DNA of 64,000 bases from Oscillospiraceae bacterium (GTDB taxonomy: Bacteria; Bacillota; Clostridia; Saccharofermentanales; Saccharofermentanaceae): NCBI GenBank assembly GCA_902780785.1, contig CACZGS010000001.1:186001-250000 (forward strand), given 5' to 3'. Below the pieces are notes generated by a model. It did not search any database. It saw only the letters and a list, made by a program, of their open reading frames with translations, and was not told the origin of the DNA. This document shows positions 32,756 through 41,735 of the stretch, one piece after another. How positions within the stretch are numbered: the stretch's first letter is position 1; every line of letters begins with the position of its first letter. A program made the translations under genes and the position numbers.

Positions 32756-35275
32756 ATGAAAATGAAGAGACTGGTCTCTGCTGCATTGGCAGCGGTTGTT
32801 TGCATTACTTCGATACTGGCAGCAGGGTGCGGCAAACAAAACAAAAGCAAGAAAACTATTTCTGCCAAGGATACATGGTATTCGCTGAAGCAGGTAAATA
32901 TCGGCGAGAAGTATTCAGAAGCTCCTGATATTGATATGTCGCATTCAGAGTTTGTAGGGTATTCAAATGACAATCTGATCTTCTTTGTCAACGCGACACG
33001 TATGATGCCGAAAAATATACCTGAAGGAAAAGCCGTCGCTGATTACATTGAGTATTCACTTGAGATCCTGGATAGCAACGGCGATATCATTAATCTGATA
33101 GACCTTAAAGATACAGTCTTAAAATCAGGCATTGTAACTATACCTGATGAAGAGATGGAAAAGTTCCGTGAAGGGTGGGAAAGGGCGTATCCGAAATATA
33201 AGGATAAGTTTGTTGAGCCGACTATAGAATGGGATATTACGAACAGGTTTGATATTACGGACAAGAATATAACTGTTACTGTGGAATCTTATTACCCGGA
33301 CTATGATTACAAGGGCATGGAGGCCAGAATATACAAATTTGTTTTCGACCTGACAAGCGGTGAACTGGTCTCCGTTAAGAAAAAGGAAGCCGCAGAATAT
33401 TTTGAATCAGATGATTATACTTCTTATGTCGCGAAAGAATTTAACTTTGAAGGATATAACGTTAAAACTTTCTGGTCGTATGCAGAAGATGGAGAAACCC
33501 TTGCATTAAAAGTTACTACACCCGACGGTAATGTAACCTCATATCCCATGTCTGAGCTGATTCCTGATGCCAAAGTAACTTATGTGCCCGGAATGCTCTA
33601 TTTGGGAGAAGGCAAGGTCTTTTTTGAAGCGGGTACAGACGTTTACAACGTCCAGAGATACTATGAGTTCGATCTTAACAACGGCTCGATCAAGCCGTAC
33701 CTGCAGGATGTCTCTAACATAAAGTACGATCTTTATAATGCGGGTTATGTTGACGGCGTGGGAAACGTAGTACCGAATGCAGACGGCATTCAGAAGATCG
33801 ACGTCAGGGAGAACAAGGAAACTGAAGTGTTATCTTTTGACTGCTGTAATATCAATCGCGCCATAGTCCAGAACCTTAATTTTTTGTCCATGAATGATAA
33901 AAAGATATATATGCTCTCTGAGTCTGAACAGAGGGCAAGTTTTTATCCGTCAAGCGGCAAAGAACCGAGAAAACTGTATATCCTGTCAAAAGAAGACACC
34001 AATCCGAATGCCGGAAAAAAGGTGTTGAATCTGGCTTATGTGGATTATCTCTCGTATTCCGCAAATGAAGCCATTTGTGAGTTTAATGAGACAAACAAAG
34101 ATTACTTCATCCGGATCGACGACAGCTATTCGATCGACACCAGGATCACTGAGAGCGGCATCAATTACAATGATCCGGATTTTGAGGCGAAAAAAGCAAA
34201 GCTTATGTCAGAAGCCACGTATCAGCTGTATGCTGATATTACTGTCGGCTCCGGTCCTGACATAATCATGAATGCCGCTAAATACTCGAATCTGAACAGC
34301 GGTGAATGCTTCATCGATCTGAAGAACGAGATCAGCAGTGATGATCTTTTCGCTAATGTTCTTGCTGCATCAGAAACAGACGGTAAGATCTACCAGTTCC
34401 CTCTGGCGGTAAAAGCGATTGGAATAATAGCCAGAAAGAGTGATGTCGGAGCTGATCAGTATGGCTTTACATTCAAGCAATATAAGGAATTTGTGAAGGG
34501 ACCTTGTAACGGTAAGGATCCGCTTGATACGACGCAACTGATATTCCTGGAGACCTGCATGCGCAGTGTTCAATCAGGAATGACGGATGGCAAGAACGCG
34601 AATTTTGATAATGAGGATTTTCGCGATCTCGCAGAATATACCGCGCAGAATATCATCGATCCTGCACCTAATAATGAAGTGATATGGGTTGAACCTGTCG
34701 ACAGTAAAAGCTTTGCTCCAACCTATAATGAGTTCTTCGGATTTCCTTATCTCATATATTGTTATGCGGATTACATTTCTGACTTAAGGGTATTAGGCGT
34801 TCCGACAAGGGAAGGAAAGGGACCGACACTCTCAGTCGACAGTTCTGTTGCAATCTCGGCTCATACCAAAGAGAAAGATGCCTGCATCACATTTGTAAAC
34901 GTACTGCTCTCTGAAAATATCCAGTATGATTATGCCTACGGTGAAGGATATACACCTGTCCGTAAAACTGCATTTGAGAAATACGGGTATGATACTGTTG
35001 ATGAAGTAAATAAGACGTATGAGAGATATAAGGAGTTTTATGAGCCGGAAGAGCTGAAGGAATATGGTTATCCTATGCATACACTTGACCGGTCAGTCGT
35101 ATCAGATTATGAGACCATGATCGGATACTGCGATTCGATATTGACTTCAGATTCGGCTCTCGACATGATCGTAAAGGAAGAGATACCGGCATATTTTGCA
35201 GGTCAGAAATCATTGGACGAAGTTATTAAGATAATAAATGACCGTGCTAAAACTTATTTAAACGAGAGAGGTTAA
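32756..35275 (+). CDS. Extracellular solute-binding lipoprotein with large N-terminal domain (paralog B)
   Basis: This 839-residue lipoprotein is the tandem paralog of the preceding gene. Its signal ends in LAAGC (Cys near residue 23). The N-terminal strand-rich region (about 30-430; YLGEGKVFFEAGTDVYN, SFDCCNINRA) is followed by a family 1 solute-binding domain (GSGPDIIMNAAKYSNL, YQFPLAVKAIGIIARKSDVG, GYTPVRKTAFEKYG). Both end in the same way (IPAYF-GQKSLDEVIKIINDRA-TY). Sequence divergence between the two is large, so the duplication is old, yet the promoter and leader are conserved. Its ligand is unknown and no transporter genes are next to it. The trp T-box unit follows. Confidence 0.82.
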   Translation: MKMKRLVSAALAAVVCITSILAAGCGKQNKSKKTISAKDTWYSLKQVNIGEKYSEAPDIDMSHSEFVGYSNDNLIFFVNATRMMPKNIPEGKAVADYIEYSLEILDSNGDIINLIDLKDTVLKSGIVTIPDEEMEKFREGWERAYPKYKDKFVEPTIEWDITNRFDITDKNITVTVESYYPDYDYKGMEARIYKFVFDLTSGELVSVKKKEAAEYFESDDYTSYVAKEFNFEGYNVKTFWSYAEDGETLALKVTTPDGNVTSYPMSELIPDAKVTYVPGMLYLGEGKVFFEAGTDVYNVQRYYEFDLNNGSIKPYLQDVSNIKYDLYNAGYVDGVGNVVPNADGIQKIDVRENKETEVLSFDCCNINRAIVQNLNFLSMNDKKIYMLSESEQRASFYPSSGKEPRKLYILSKEDTNPNAGKKVLNLAYVDYLSYSANEAICEFNETNKDYFIRIDDSYSIDTRITESGINYNDPDFEAKKAKLMSEATYQLYADITVGSGPDIIMNAAKYSNLNSGECFIDLKNEISSDDLFANVLAASETDGKIYQFPLAVKAIGIIARKSDVGADQYGFTFKQYKEFVKGPCNGKDPLDTTQLIFLETCMRSVQSGMTDGKNANFDNEDFRDLAEYTAQNIIDPAPNNEVIWVEPVDSKSFAPTYNEFFGFPYLIYCYADYISDLRVLGVPTREGKGPTLSVDSSVAISAHTKEKDACITFVNVLLSENIQYDYAYGEGYTPVRKTAFEKYGYDTVDEVNKTYERYKEFYEPEELKEYGYPMHTLDRSVVSDYETMIGYCDSILTSDSALDMIVKEEIPAYFAGQKSLDEVIKIINDRAKTYLNERG

Positions 35276-35298
35276 ATGCGTTCCTTGGCAAAAAACTG

Positions 35299-35327
35299 TT
35301 GACATTTTGGGCAACAAGTATTATTTT
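35299..35327 (+). promoter_or_regulatory. Promoter of the trp operon
   Basis: TTGACA (35299-35304), a 17-nt spacer and TATTTT (35322-35327) form a plausible sigma-A promoter just upstream of the T-box leader. Confidence 0.6.
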
Positions 35328-35349
35328 TGTCGTAACAATCAAACCGTTG

Positions 35350-35596
35350 AAGCGGAGATAAAGATAGTAGCAGGCCATACAGAGAGCTTCCGTTGCTGAG
35401 AGTGAAGCTGGAACCGGATTATCAAATGGACCGCGGAGGGTGCATTAAATGTGCAACGTCAGACTCGCGTAAGCAGTCCGGGATATGTTGGTATCCTTAG
35501 AGTGTGCGTCTCACAAACGCAAAGCCAGGGTGGCACCGCGGATTATGTTTAATTCGTCCCCGGCAGGAACACTTATATTCCTGCCGGGGATTTTTT
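35350..35596 (+). promoter_or_regulatory. T-box riboswitch, tRNA-Trp specific
   Basis: The T-box sequence AGGGTGGCACCGCGG is at 35527-35541. Stem I is closed by GCGG (35352-35355) with CCGC (35431-35434). The specifier TGG (35427-35429), followed by the usual A, reads as a Trp codon in the specifier loop. The terminator pairs TCCCCGGCAGGAA (35557-35569) with TTCCTGCCGGGGA (35578-35590), followed by six T. Uncharged tRNA-Trp should stabilise the antiterminator and switch on trpD and the genes behind it. Confidence 0.93.
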
Positions 35597-35630
35597 ATTT
35601 CCGGCAGAACCAACCGGAAGGAGAAAAAAC

Positions 35631-36656
35631 ATGATTAAGGCGGCAATCGAGAAGATCGTAAACAAGGAAGACCTCACATACGATGAGGCTTACGAGACAA
35701 TGAATGAGATCATGGGCGGCATGTCCACATCCACCCAGAACGCGGCATTCCTCGCAGCATTGTCCACAAAGAGCGCAAGATTCGAGACTATCGATGAGAT
35801 CACAGGATGCGCTGCAGCAATGCGTGAACATGCTCTTAAGGTCGACAAGGGCGGCATGGAAGTCCTTGAGATCGTAGGAACAGGCGGAGACAGGGCGGGA
35901 AGCTTTAACATCTCCACAACATCAGCATTTGTTGCAGCATCCGCAGGTATCAAGATCGCAAAGCACGGCAACCGCGCTGCATCTTCCAAGTCAGGCACTG
36001 CTGACTGTCTCGAAGCTCTCGGAGCAAATATCAATCTTGAACCCGAGAAGTGTGTTGAGCTTCTTAAGGAAGTCGGCTTCTGCTTCTTTTTCGCGCAGAA
36101 GTATCACACATCAATGAAGTATGTCGGACCTATCCGTAAGGAACTTGGATTCAGAACAGTATTTAATATCTTAGGACCTTTGACAAACCCTGCAACACCG
36201 GATTTCTATCTCTTAGGAGTTTACGACCAGTATCTTGCAGAACCCATCGCTCATGTATTAAAGTCTCTGGGTGCAAAGCGCGCTCTGGTCGTATACGGTG
36301 AAGATAAGTTAGATGAGATCTCCGTATCTTCAGAAACATTCGTAGCTGAACTCAAGGCTGACGGAACGATCTCGACATATGAGATCAAGCCTGAGGATTT
36401 CGGCTTCGCAAGAGGCACAAAGGAAGACATCGTCGGCGGTACACCTGCAGAGAACGCTGAAGTTACAAGAGGCATTCTCGAAGGCAAGATCACTGACGTA
36501 AGAAAGAGCGTTGTATGCATGAACGCAGGCGCTGCGATCTACGTGGCAGGCAAGGCTAAGACGATCGAAGAAGGTGTCGGCCAGGCTAAGCACCTCATCG
36601 AGAGCGGCGCCGCATTGGAAAAGCTCAACCAGTTCGTTGAAGCTTCAAATAAGTAA
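35631..36656 (+). CDS. trpD: Anthranilate phosphoribosyltransferase
   Basis: This 341-residue enzyme joins anthranilate to PRPP, step 2 of tryptophan synthesis. The PRPP and anthranilate site motifs are intact: [43 protein letters not shown] and [11 protein letters not shown]. Length is normal and there is no TrpG fusion. GGAAGGAG precedes the start. It is the first gene after the T-box; trpE and trpG, which supply anthranilate, are absent from this operon. Confidence 0.96.
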   Translation: MIKAAIEKIVNKEDLTYDEAYETMNEIMGGMSTSTQNAAFLAALSTKSARFETIDEITGCAAAMREHALKVDKGGMEVLEIVGTGGDRAGSFNISTTSAFVAASAGIKIAKHGNRAASSKSGTADCLEALGANINLEPEKCVELLKEVGFCFFFAQKYHTSMKYVGPIRKELGFRTVFNILGPLTNPATPDFYLLGVYDQYLAEPIAHVLKSLGAKRALVVYGEDKLDEISVSSETFVAELKADGTISTYEIKPEDFGFARGTKEDIVGGTPAENAEVTRGILEGKITDVRKSVVCMNAGAAIYVAGKAKTIEEGVGQAKHLIESGAALEKLNQFVEASNK

Positions 36657-36674
36657 TTTTCGGAAGGATAACCC

Positions 36675-37460
36675 ATGTCAGACATTCTCGAACAGATCGC
36701 TGAACATAACAGAATGATATATCTTGAAAGGAAGCTTGATGTATCGCTCTCGAAAATGATGGATATGGCATATGCCGCATCCGGCACCGGTTTTGCATTC
36801 GAGAAGAAGCTTAAAGAAGACGGCATGAGCTTTATCTGCGAGTGCAAGAAGGCGTCGCCTTCCAAGGGCATCATCGCTCCTGATTTTCCATATCTTGATA
36901 TCGCGAAAAGCTATGAGCAGGCAGGCGCTTCCTGTATCTCGGTCCTCACAGAACCCAAGTGGTTCATGGGCTCTCTTGATTATCTGGAAGAGATAGCTTC
37001 GGAGGTTCAGATCCCGGTTCTCAGAAAGGACTTCACGATCGATGAATACATGATCTATGAGGCAAGGGCAAGAAAGGCATCCGCAGTCCTTCTCATCTGC
37101 TCGATACTTGATTCAAAGACGCTTGGAAAATACATAAGGCTCTGCGACGAACTTGAGCTTACGGCTCTGGTCGAAGCACATGATAAGAACGAGTGCGACA
37201 TGGCATTGGGTGAAGGCACGAGAGTTATCGGAGTTAATAACCGCAACCTGAGAGACTTCACGGTGGATCCCACGAACTGTTTAAGGCTCAGGGATTATGT
37301 CGGAGACAAGGCTCTTTTCGTTGCCGAGAGCGGCGTAAAGTGCAGGGAAGATGTAGCGGAATTAGAGCGCTCCGGAGTTGATGCGGTCCTTATCGGCGAA
37401 TCTATGATGAGAGCTGAGGACAAGAAGGCGTTCTTGAATTCTTTGAAAGGAATATCGTGA
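36675..37460 (+). CDS. trpC: Indole-3-glycerol phosphate synthase
   Basis: This 261-residue TIM barrel converts CdRP to indole-3-glycerol phosphate. Seen are the catalytic Lys block ICECKKASPSKG, the Glu in SVLTEPKWFMGS, VLRKDFTIDEYMIYEA, GVNNRNLRDFTVD and the phosphate loop ESGVKCREDV. GGAAGGAT precedes the start. The stop overlaps the trpF start (TGATG). Confidence 0.96.
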   Translation: MSDILEQIAEHNRMIYLERKLDVSLSKMMDMAYAASGTGFAFEKKLKEDGMSFICECKKASPSKGIIAPDFPYLDIAKSYEQAGASCISVLTEPKWFMGSLDYLEEIASEVQIPVLRKDFTIDEYMIYEARARKASAVLLICSILDSKTLGKYIRLCDELELTALVEAHDKNECDMALGEGTRVIGVNNRNLRDFTVDPTNCLRLRDYVGDKALFVAESGVKCREDVAELERSGVDAVLIGESMMRAEDKKAFLNSLKGIS

Positions 37461-38077
37461 TGTTTAGCACTGAGATAAAGATCTGCGGTCTTACAAGACT
37501 CGAAGACGTAATCGCCGTCAACAGGTTCGGTGCGGATTATGCAGGCTTTGTTTTCTACAAAAAATCGAAGCGTTACGTAGATTCCTACAAAGCCGGTGAG
37601 TTGATAGAACTCTTAAGGTCTGATATAAAGTCTGTTGGTGTTTTCTTAGATGAGCCGATTGACAGCGTTATCTCAACGGCCAGGATAAGCGGAGTCGAGA
37701 TGATCCAGCTTCACGGTCACGAGTCTGATGAATACGTCGAGTACGTCAAAAGGACTCTGGGACGCCCTGTTATCAAGGCTTACAAGGCATCTGAAGAAGG
37801 TGCGCTCGGGAAGGCGGCACAAAGCAACGCTGATTATGTCATGATCGACTCGGGTGCCGGAACGGGAAAGAAGTTCGACTGGAGCATCTTAAAGGATTTT
37901 AAGAGGGAATATTTCCTCGCAGGAGGACTTGATCCCGAATCTGTCGGAGAAGCGATCAGAATGCTTGAACCGTTCGCGGTAGATGTCAGCTCAGGCGTCG
38001 AGACAGACGGAATCAAAGATATAGAAAAAATAGAAAAGTTTATAAAAGCAGTTAAGCATGGAGGTAAATATGCCTGA
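37460..38077 (+). CDS. trpF: Phosphoribosylanthranilate isomerase
   Basis: This 205-residue TIM barrel isomerises PRA to CdRP. The catalytic Cys is in [10 protein letters not shown] and the Asp in [28 protein letters not shown] and [14 protein letters not shown] are the phosphate-binding part. The ATG at 37460 overlaps the trpC stop; a GTG at 37457 is the alternative start. It overlaps trpB by 8 nt. Confidence 0.95.
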   Translation: MFSTEIKICGLTRLEDVIAVNRFGADYAGFVFYKKSKRYVDSYKAGELIELLRSDIKSVGVFLDEPIDSVISTARISGVEMIQLHGHESDEYVEYVKRTLGRPVIKAYKASEEGALGKAAQSNADYVMIDSGAGTGKKFDWSILKDFKREYFLAGGLDPESVGEAIRMLEPFAVDVSSGVETDGIKDIEKIEKFIKAVKHGGKYA

Positions 38078-39260
38078 TTCAAAAGGAAGATTCGGAATAC
38101 ACGGTGGACAGTATATCCCCGAGACTCTGATGAATGCTGTAATCGAGCTTGAAGAGGCTTACAACCATTATAAGAACGATCCTGAGTTCAATAAGGAACT
38201 CACGGAGTTACTGAATGAATATGCGGGACGTCCGTCAAATCTCTACTATGCTGAGAAAATGACTAAGGACTTGGGTGGCGCAAAGATCTATCTCAAGAGG
38301 GAAGATCTGAACCACACAGGTTCCCACAAGATCAATAACGTATTGGGCCAGGCACTTCTTGCAAAGAAGATGGGCAAGACAAGACTCATCGCAGAGACCG
38401 GCGCAGGCCAGCACGGCGTTGCCACAGCTACGGCTGCAGCGCTCTTCGGTATGGAATGTGTTATCTTCATGGGCAAGGTCGACTGTGAGCGTCAGGCTCT
38501 TAACGTCTACAGAATGAAGCTTCTGGGCGCTGATGTCGTTCCGGTAACATCCGGTACGGCTACTCTGAAGGATGCCGTATCCGAGTGCATGCGCGAATGG
38601 ACAACAAGGATCGACGATACCCACTACTGTTTAGGTTCCGTAATGGGTCCTCATCCGTTCCCGACGATCGTAAGAGATTTCCAGGCTGTTATCTCGCGTG
38701 AGTCCAAGGCACAGGTATTCGAGAAGGAAGGACGCCTTCCTGATTACGTTCTCGCATGCTGCGGCGGCGGTTCCAATGCCATCGGATCTTTCTATCACTA
38801 TATCGAAAATGAGGGCGTAAACCTCATCGGCTGCGAAGCTGCAGGAAGAGGCATCGATACCTTTGAGACGGCTGCAACGATCAACACGGGCAAGCTCGGA
38901 ATCTTCCACGGCATGAAGTCTTACTTCTGCCAGGACGAGTACGGCCAGATCGCTCCCGTATATTCGATCTCCGCAGGCCTTGACTATCCGGGTATCGGAC
39001 CTGAGCATGCCATGCTTCACGACACTGGCAGGGCTCAGTATGTTGCGATCACTGACGACGAGGCAGTAAACGCATTCGAGTATCTGTCCAGAACAGAAGG
39101 CATCATCCCTGCGATCGAATCGGCACACGCTGTCGCATACGCAATGAAGCTCGCTCCTACGCTTCCCAAGGACAAGATCATGGTCATCACGATCTCCGGC
39201 AGAGGCGACAAGGACTGCGCTGCTATCGCACGTTACAGAGGGGAGAACATCAATGAGTAA
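38070..39260 (+). CDS. trpB: Tryptophan synthase beta chain
   Basis: The ATG at 38070 is chosen because GGAGG lies 5 nt before it; an ATG at 38058 has none. The 396-residue PLP enzyme joins indole and serine. It has the N-terminal [14 protein letters not shown], the PLP lysine in [10 protein letters not shown], the gate [18 protein letters not shown], and the phosphate loop [10 protein letters not shown]. It is a TrpB1-type chain that should pair with the TrpA encoded next. The start is inside the end of trpF, and the end overlaps trpA by 8 nt. Confidence 0.96.
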   Translation: MPDSKGRFGIHGGQYIPETLMNAVIELEEAYNHYKNDPEFNKELTELLNEYAGRPSNLYYAEKMTKDLGGAKIYLKREDLNHTGSHKINNVLGQALLAKKMGKTRLIAETGAGQHGVATATAAALFGMECVIFMGKVDCERQALNVYRMKLLGADVVPVTSGTATLKDAVSECMREWTTRIDDTHYCLGSVMGPHPFPTIVRDFQAVISRESKAQVFEKEGRLPDYVLACCGGGSNAIGSFYHYIENEGVNLIGCEAAGRGIDTFETAATINTGKLGIFHGMKSYFCQDEYGQIAPVYSISAGLDYPGIGPEHAMLHDTGRAQYVAITDDEAVNAFEYLSRTEGIIPAIESAHAVAYAMKLAPTLPKDKIMVITISGRGDKDCAAIARYRGENINE

Positions 39261-40029
39261 TATAGCTAAAGCATTTGAGAACGGCAAAGCGTTCATTCCT
39301 TTTATCACATGCGGCGACCCTGATCTTGATACGACTGCCAAGTGCGTTGTGGAAATGCAGAAGGCAGGAGCATCTTTAGTCGAACTCGGAATCCCTTTCT
39401 CCGATCCCACCGCTGAAGGTCCGGTCATCATGGAGGCCAGCTTAAGAGCCCTTGAAGGCGGATGCACCACGGATAAGGTTTTCGAGATGGTGGCAAAGTT
39501 AAGAGGCGAGATGGGCGTAACCATCCCCATGGTCTTCATGACATATGCGAATGTCGTATTCTCATATGGCATCGAGCGTTTCTGCAAAAAGGCTTCGGAG
39601 GTCGGCATTGACGGCTTCATCCTTCCTGATGTGCCTTATGAGGAGAAAAATGAATTTGATTCTGTATGCAAGCAGTACGGCATAGATCTTATCTCTCTTA
39701 TCGCGCCCACATCAGATGAGCGTATCTCCATGATCGCGAAAGAGGCATCGGGCTTCATCTACATCGTATCCAGCCTCGGCGTCACGGGTGTCAGGAGCAA
39801 TATCACGACAGATATTCCGTCTCTCTGCGCTGCCGTTAAGGCCGCAACGGATGTTCCCTGCGCCATCGGATTCGGAATCTCCACTCCCGAGCAGGCAGCT
39901 GCAATGTCCAAGAGCGCTGACGGCGTAATCGTAGGCTCTGCGATTGTAAAGATCGTCGCACAGTACGGAAAAGATGCTCCGGAGCAGGTAGGGGCATATG
40001 TAAAGTCGATGGTCGACGCTATTAAGTAA
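39253..40029 (+). CDS. trpA: Tryptophan synthase alpha chain
   Basis: This 258-residue TIM barrel releases indole from indole-3-glycerol phosphate for TrpB. The catalytic Glu is in [10 protein letters not shown]. In the neighbouring loop the sequence is TAEGPVI, where enterobacterial TrpA has ADGP, so the second catalytic acid (Asp60 in Salmonella) is Glu here. [26 protein letters not shown] and [11 protein letters not shown] are intact, so the enzyme is probably active. It is the last gene of the operon, before a strong terminator. Confidence 0.95.
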   Translation: MSNIAKAFENGKAFIPFITCGDPDLDTTAKCVVEMQKAGASLVELGIPFSDPTAEGPVIMEASLRALEGGCTTDKVFEMVAKLRGEMGVTIPMVFMTYANVVFSYGIERFCKKASEVGIDGFILPDVPYEEKNEFDSVCKQYGIDLISLIAPTSDERISMIAKEASGFIYIVSSLGVTGVRSNITTDIPSLCAAVKAATDVPCAIGFGISTPEQAAAMSKSADGVIVGSAIVKIVAQYGKDAPEQVGAYVKSMVDAIK

Positions 40030-40065
40030 TTTCAAGCGCTAAATACACGAATTAACTGATAAAAG

Positions 40066-40098
40066 CAGGAGGACAGGGCTGTCCTCCTGTTGTTTTTT
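40066..40098 (+). terminator. Intrinsic terminator of the trp operon
   Basis: CAGGAGGACAG (40066-40076) pairs perfectly with CTGTCCTCCTG (40079-40089), followed by TTGTTTTTT. Confidence 0.93.
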
Positions 40099-40171
40099 GC
40101 GTTTACCCAGTCTGTGACCTGTTCGGTGATGGTGTAAGATAGTACCATCCCATCGTAAGGAGGTGCAGGAA

Positions 40172-40735
40172 ATGGACCAGATAAAGATCGGAGCTTTGCT
40201 TAAGGACTTAAGGAAAGAACGCAATCTTACTCAGGAACAGATCGCCGACAAGTTCGGTGTATCTCAAAGATCTGTATCGCGATGGGAAAACGGTAACACG
40301 ATGCCCGACATCAGTATTCTGATCGAGCTTGCCGACTTCTATGACGTTGACCTTCGCGAGATATTAAAAGGCGAAAGGAAGGCTGTCAACATGAATGAGG
40401 ACATGAAAGAAACACTGGAAATGGTGGCCGATTACAACAAAGAAGAGAAGAAAAGAATTGCAAAATCCCTTCTGGGTAAGATCTGCGTGTGCGCAGCGGC
40501 ATTCCTGGTGCTGGCTGCAATAATTCTCTTCAATCTCGGCAGCAACCTGTGGTGGCGTAGAGCTGCTGAACTTTGTTTTACACTGGGCATCACCTATGAG
40601 GTGTGCAATTTCTTCGAATTCCTTCAGCTGACCGGAAAGATCAGCAAGAAATCAGAAGGCAAAGTAATCGCTGTTATCATTGTTGTATTTATCTCTCTGG
40701 AACTGGCAGTTGCGCTGGTGGATCACTTCATCTGA
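40172..40735 (+). CDS. XRE family regulator with C-terminal membrane helices
   Basis: The ATG at 40172 follows AAGGAGG by 8 nt; the in-frame GTG at 40163 lies in that ribosome site and is rejected. The 187-residue protein has an N-terminal helix-turn-helix (LRKERNLTQEQIADKFGVSQRSVSRWENG), a linker, and three hydrophobic helices (about 105-125, 135-150, 160-185). This is a membrane-bound XRE regulator type common in Firmicutes. Its targets are unknown. It is transcribed alone. Confidence 0.88.
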   Translation: MDQIKIGALLKDLRKERNLTQEQIADKFGVSQRSVSRWENGNTMPDISILIELADFYDVDLREILKGERKAVNMNEDMKETLEMVADYNKEEKKRIAKSLLGKICVCAAAFLVLAAIILFNLGSNLWWRRAAELCFTLGITYEVCNFFEFLQLTGKISKKSEGKVIAVIIVVFISLELAVALVDHFI

Positions 40736-40761
40736 TTTTCATATAGAACAGTTCGAACTTG

Positions 40762-40856
40762 GTTTTGAACGGCTAAATGAACGGCGTTGCCGCATGTTTT
40801 ACCGTTGGTTTGGGGTAAAATTGGTGTTTTGAACGGCTGAATGAACGGCGCCGCCG
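40762..40856. repeat. Two 31-bp direct repeats (64-bp period) with TGAACGGC motifs
   Basis: The 31-bp units at 40762-40792 and 40826-40856 differ at 3 positions. Each holds TGAACGGC twice (TGAACGGC-TRAA-TGAACGGC) and ends in a GC-rich dyad (CGGCGTTGCCG or CGGCGCCGCCG). Between them TTTTACC and GGTAAAA form another hairpin (about 40797-40820). CCGTTGGTTT also occurs twice. The region has no gene and may be a binding-site array or a remnant of a small repeat element. Confidence 0.6.
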
Positions 40857-40922
40857 TTGGTTTTGCCTGATTTTTGAGGAGTTTTTTTATCGTTTTCTGC
40901 AAATGTGAATTTTGGCTTTGAC

Positions 40923-40957
40923 GGGGGCGCTTTTTGATTGAAAAGCCCCCTTTATTT
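40923..40957 (+). terminator. Intrinsic terminator downstream of the XRE gene and repeats
   Basis: GGGGGC plus the T run pairs with AAAA-GCCCCC (40923-40950), with GC bulged, followed by TTTATTT. Confidence 0.75.
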
Positions 40958-40960
40958 ATA

Positions 40961-40966
40961 TATAAT
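40961..40966 (+). promoter_or_regulatory. Promoter -10 of the NifU-like/GGGtGRT operon
   Basis: TATAAT at 40961-40966 follows the terminator directly. The leader of about 57 nt ends in the strong ribosome site GGAAAGGAG before the ATG at 41030. Confidence 0.5.
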
Positions 40967-41029
40967 AACAACTCGGAAACTTTATTTCATTCCACCAACA
41001 AATTCCTTGAAAGGAAAGGAGAAATAGAC

Positions 41030-41722
41030 ATGATTTATTCAACAGAGATCAAGAACATGTGCTCTGTTCATCAGGGTGTTCATCACGGTGCTGCACCGAT
41101 CCCTGAGGAAGCAAAGTGGGTAAGCTCCAAGGAGATCAAGGACATCTCCGGTTACACACACGGTATCGGCTGGTGTGCACCTCAGCAGGGCGCTTGCAAG
41201 CTCTCACTCAACGTTAAGGACGGTATCATCCAGGAAGCATTGGTTGAGACAATCGGCTGCTCCGGTATGACACACTCCGCTGCTATGGCATCTGAGATCC
41301 TTCCCGGACTCACAATCCTTGAGGCTCTTAACACAGACCTCGTTTGCGATGCTATCAACACAGCAATGAGAGAGCTCTTCCTTCAGATCGTTTACGGCAG
41401 AACACAGAGTGCTTTCTCTGAGGACGGTCTCCAGATCGGTGCCGGCCTTGAGGACCTCGGTAAGGGCGCTCGTTCAATGGTAGGTACAACATACGGTACA
41501 CTCGCTAAGGGTCCCCGTTACCTTGAGCTCACAGACGGTTATATCACAGACCTCGCTATCGACGAGAATGACGAGATCATCGGCTACAAGTTCGTTAACT
41601 TCGGTAAGATGATGGACTTCATCAAGAAGGGTGACGATGCCGCTACAGCTCTTCAGAAGGCTTCCGGCAAGTATGGACGTGTAGATGATGCTGTTAAGTT
41701 CATCGACCCGCGTAAGGAATAA
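41030..41722 (+). CDS. NifU-like / Fe-S scaffold-like protein paired with GGGtGRT protein
   Basis: From the ATG at 41030 (GGAAAGGAG upstream) the protein has 230 residues. It has several cysteines in conserved-looking places (KNMCSVHQG, GWCAPQQGACKLSL, TIGCSGMTHSAAMASEIL) and resembles the NifU_N-like scaffold or TSCPD fold. The block GCSGMTHSAAMASEILPGLT is like the cysteine-bearing loop of iron-sulfur assembly scaffolds. The function is not established. Very strong codon bias suggests high expression. It precedes the GGGtGRT gene by 13 nt, a pairing typical of anaerobic Firmicutes. Confidence 0.72.
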   Translation: MIYSTEIKNMCSVHQGVHHGAAPIPEEAKWVSSKEIKDISGYTHGIGWCAPQQGACKLSLNVKDGIIQEALVETIGCSGMTHSAAMASEILPGLTILEALNTDLVCDAINTAMRELFLQIVYGRTQSAFSEDGLQIGAGLEDLGKGARSMVGTTYGTLAKGPRYLELTDGYITDLAIDENDEIIGYKFVNFGKMMDFIKKGDDAATALQKASGKYGRVDDAVKFIDPRKE

Positions 41723-41735
41723 GGAGGAATGACAA

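Noticed and set aside
30097..35275. Tandem paralogs as the binding components of a local ABC importer
   Set aside because: No permease or ATPase genes flank them; the neighbours are a zinc-ribbon protein and the trp operon.
38631..39620. 329-codon minus-strand frame opposite trpB/trpA
   Set aside because: trpB and trpA are unmistakable on the plus strand; the antisense frame results from codon bias and shows no motif.
40762..40856. Direct repeats as a CRISPR array
   Set aside because: Only two units, imperfect, with a 33-nt gap holding its own hairpin, and no cas genes in the window.
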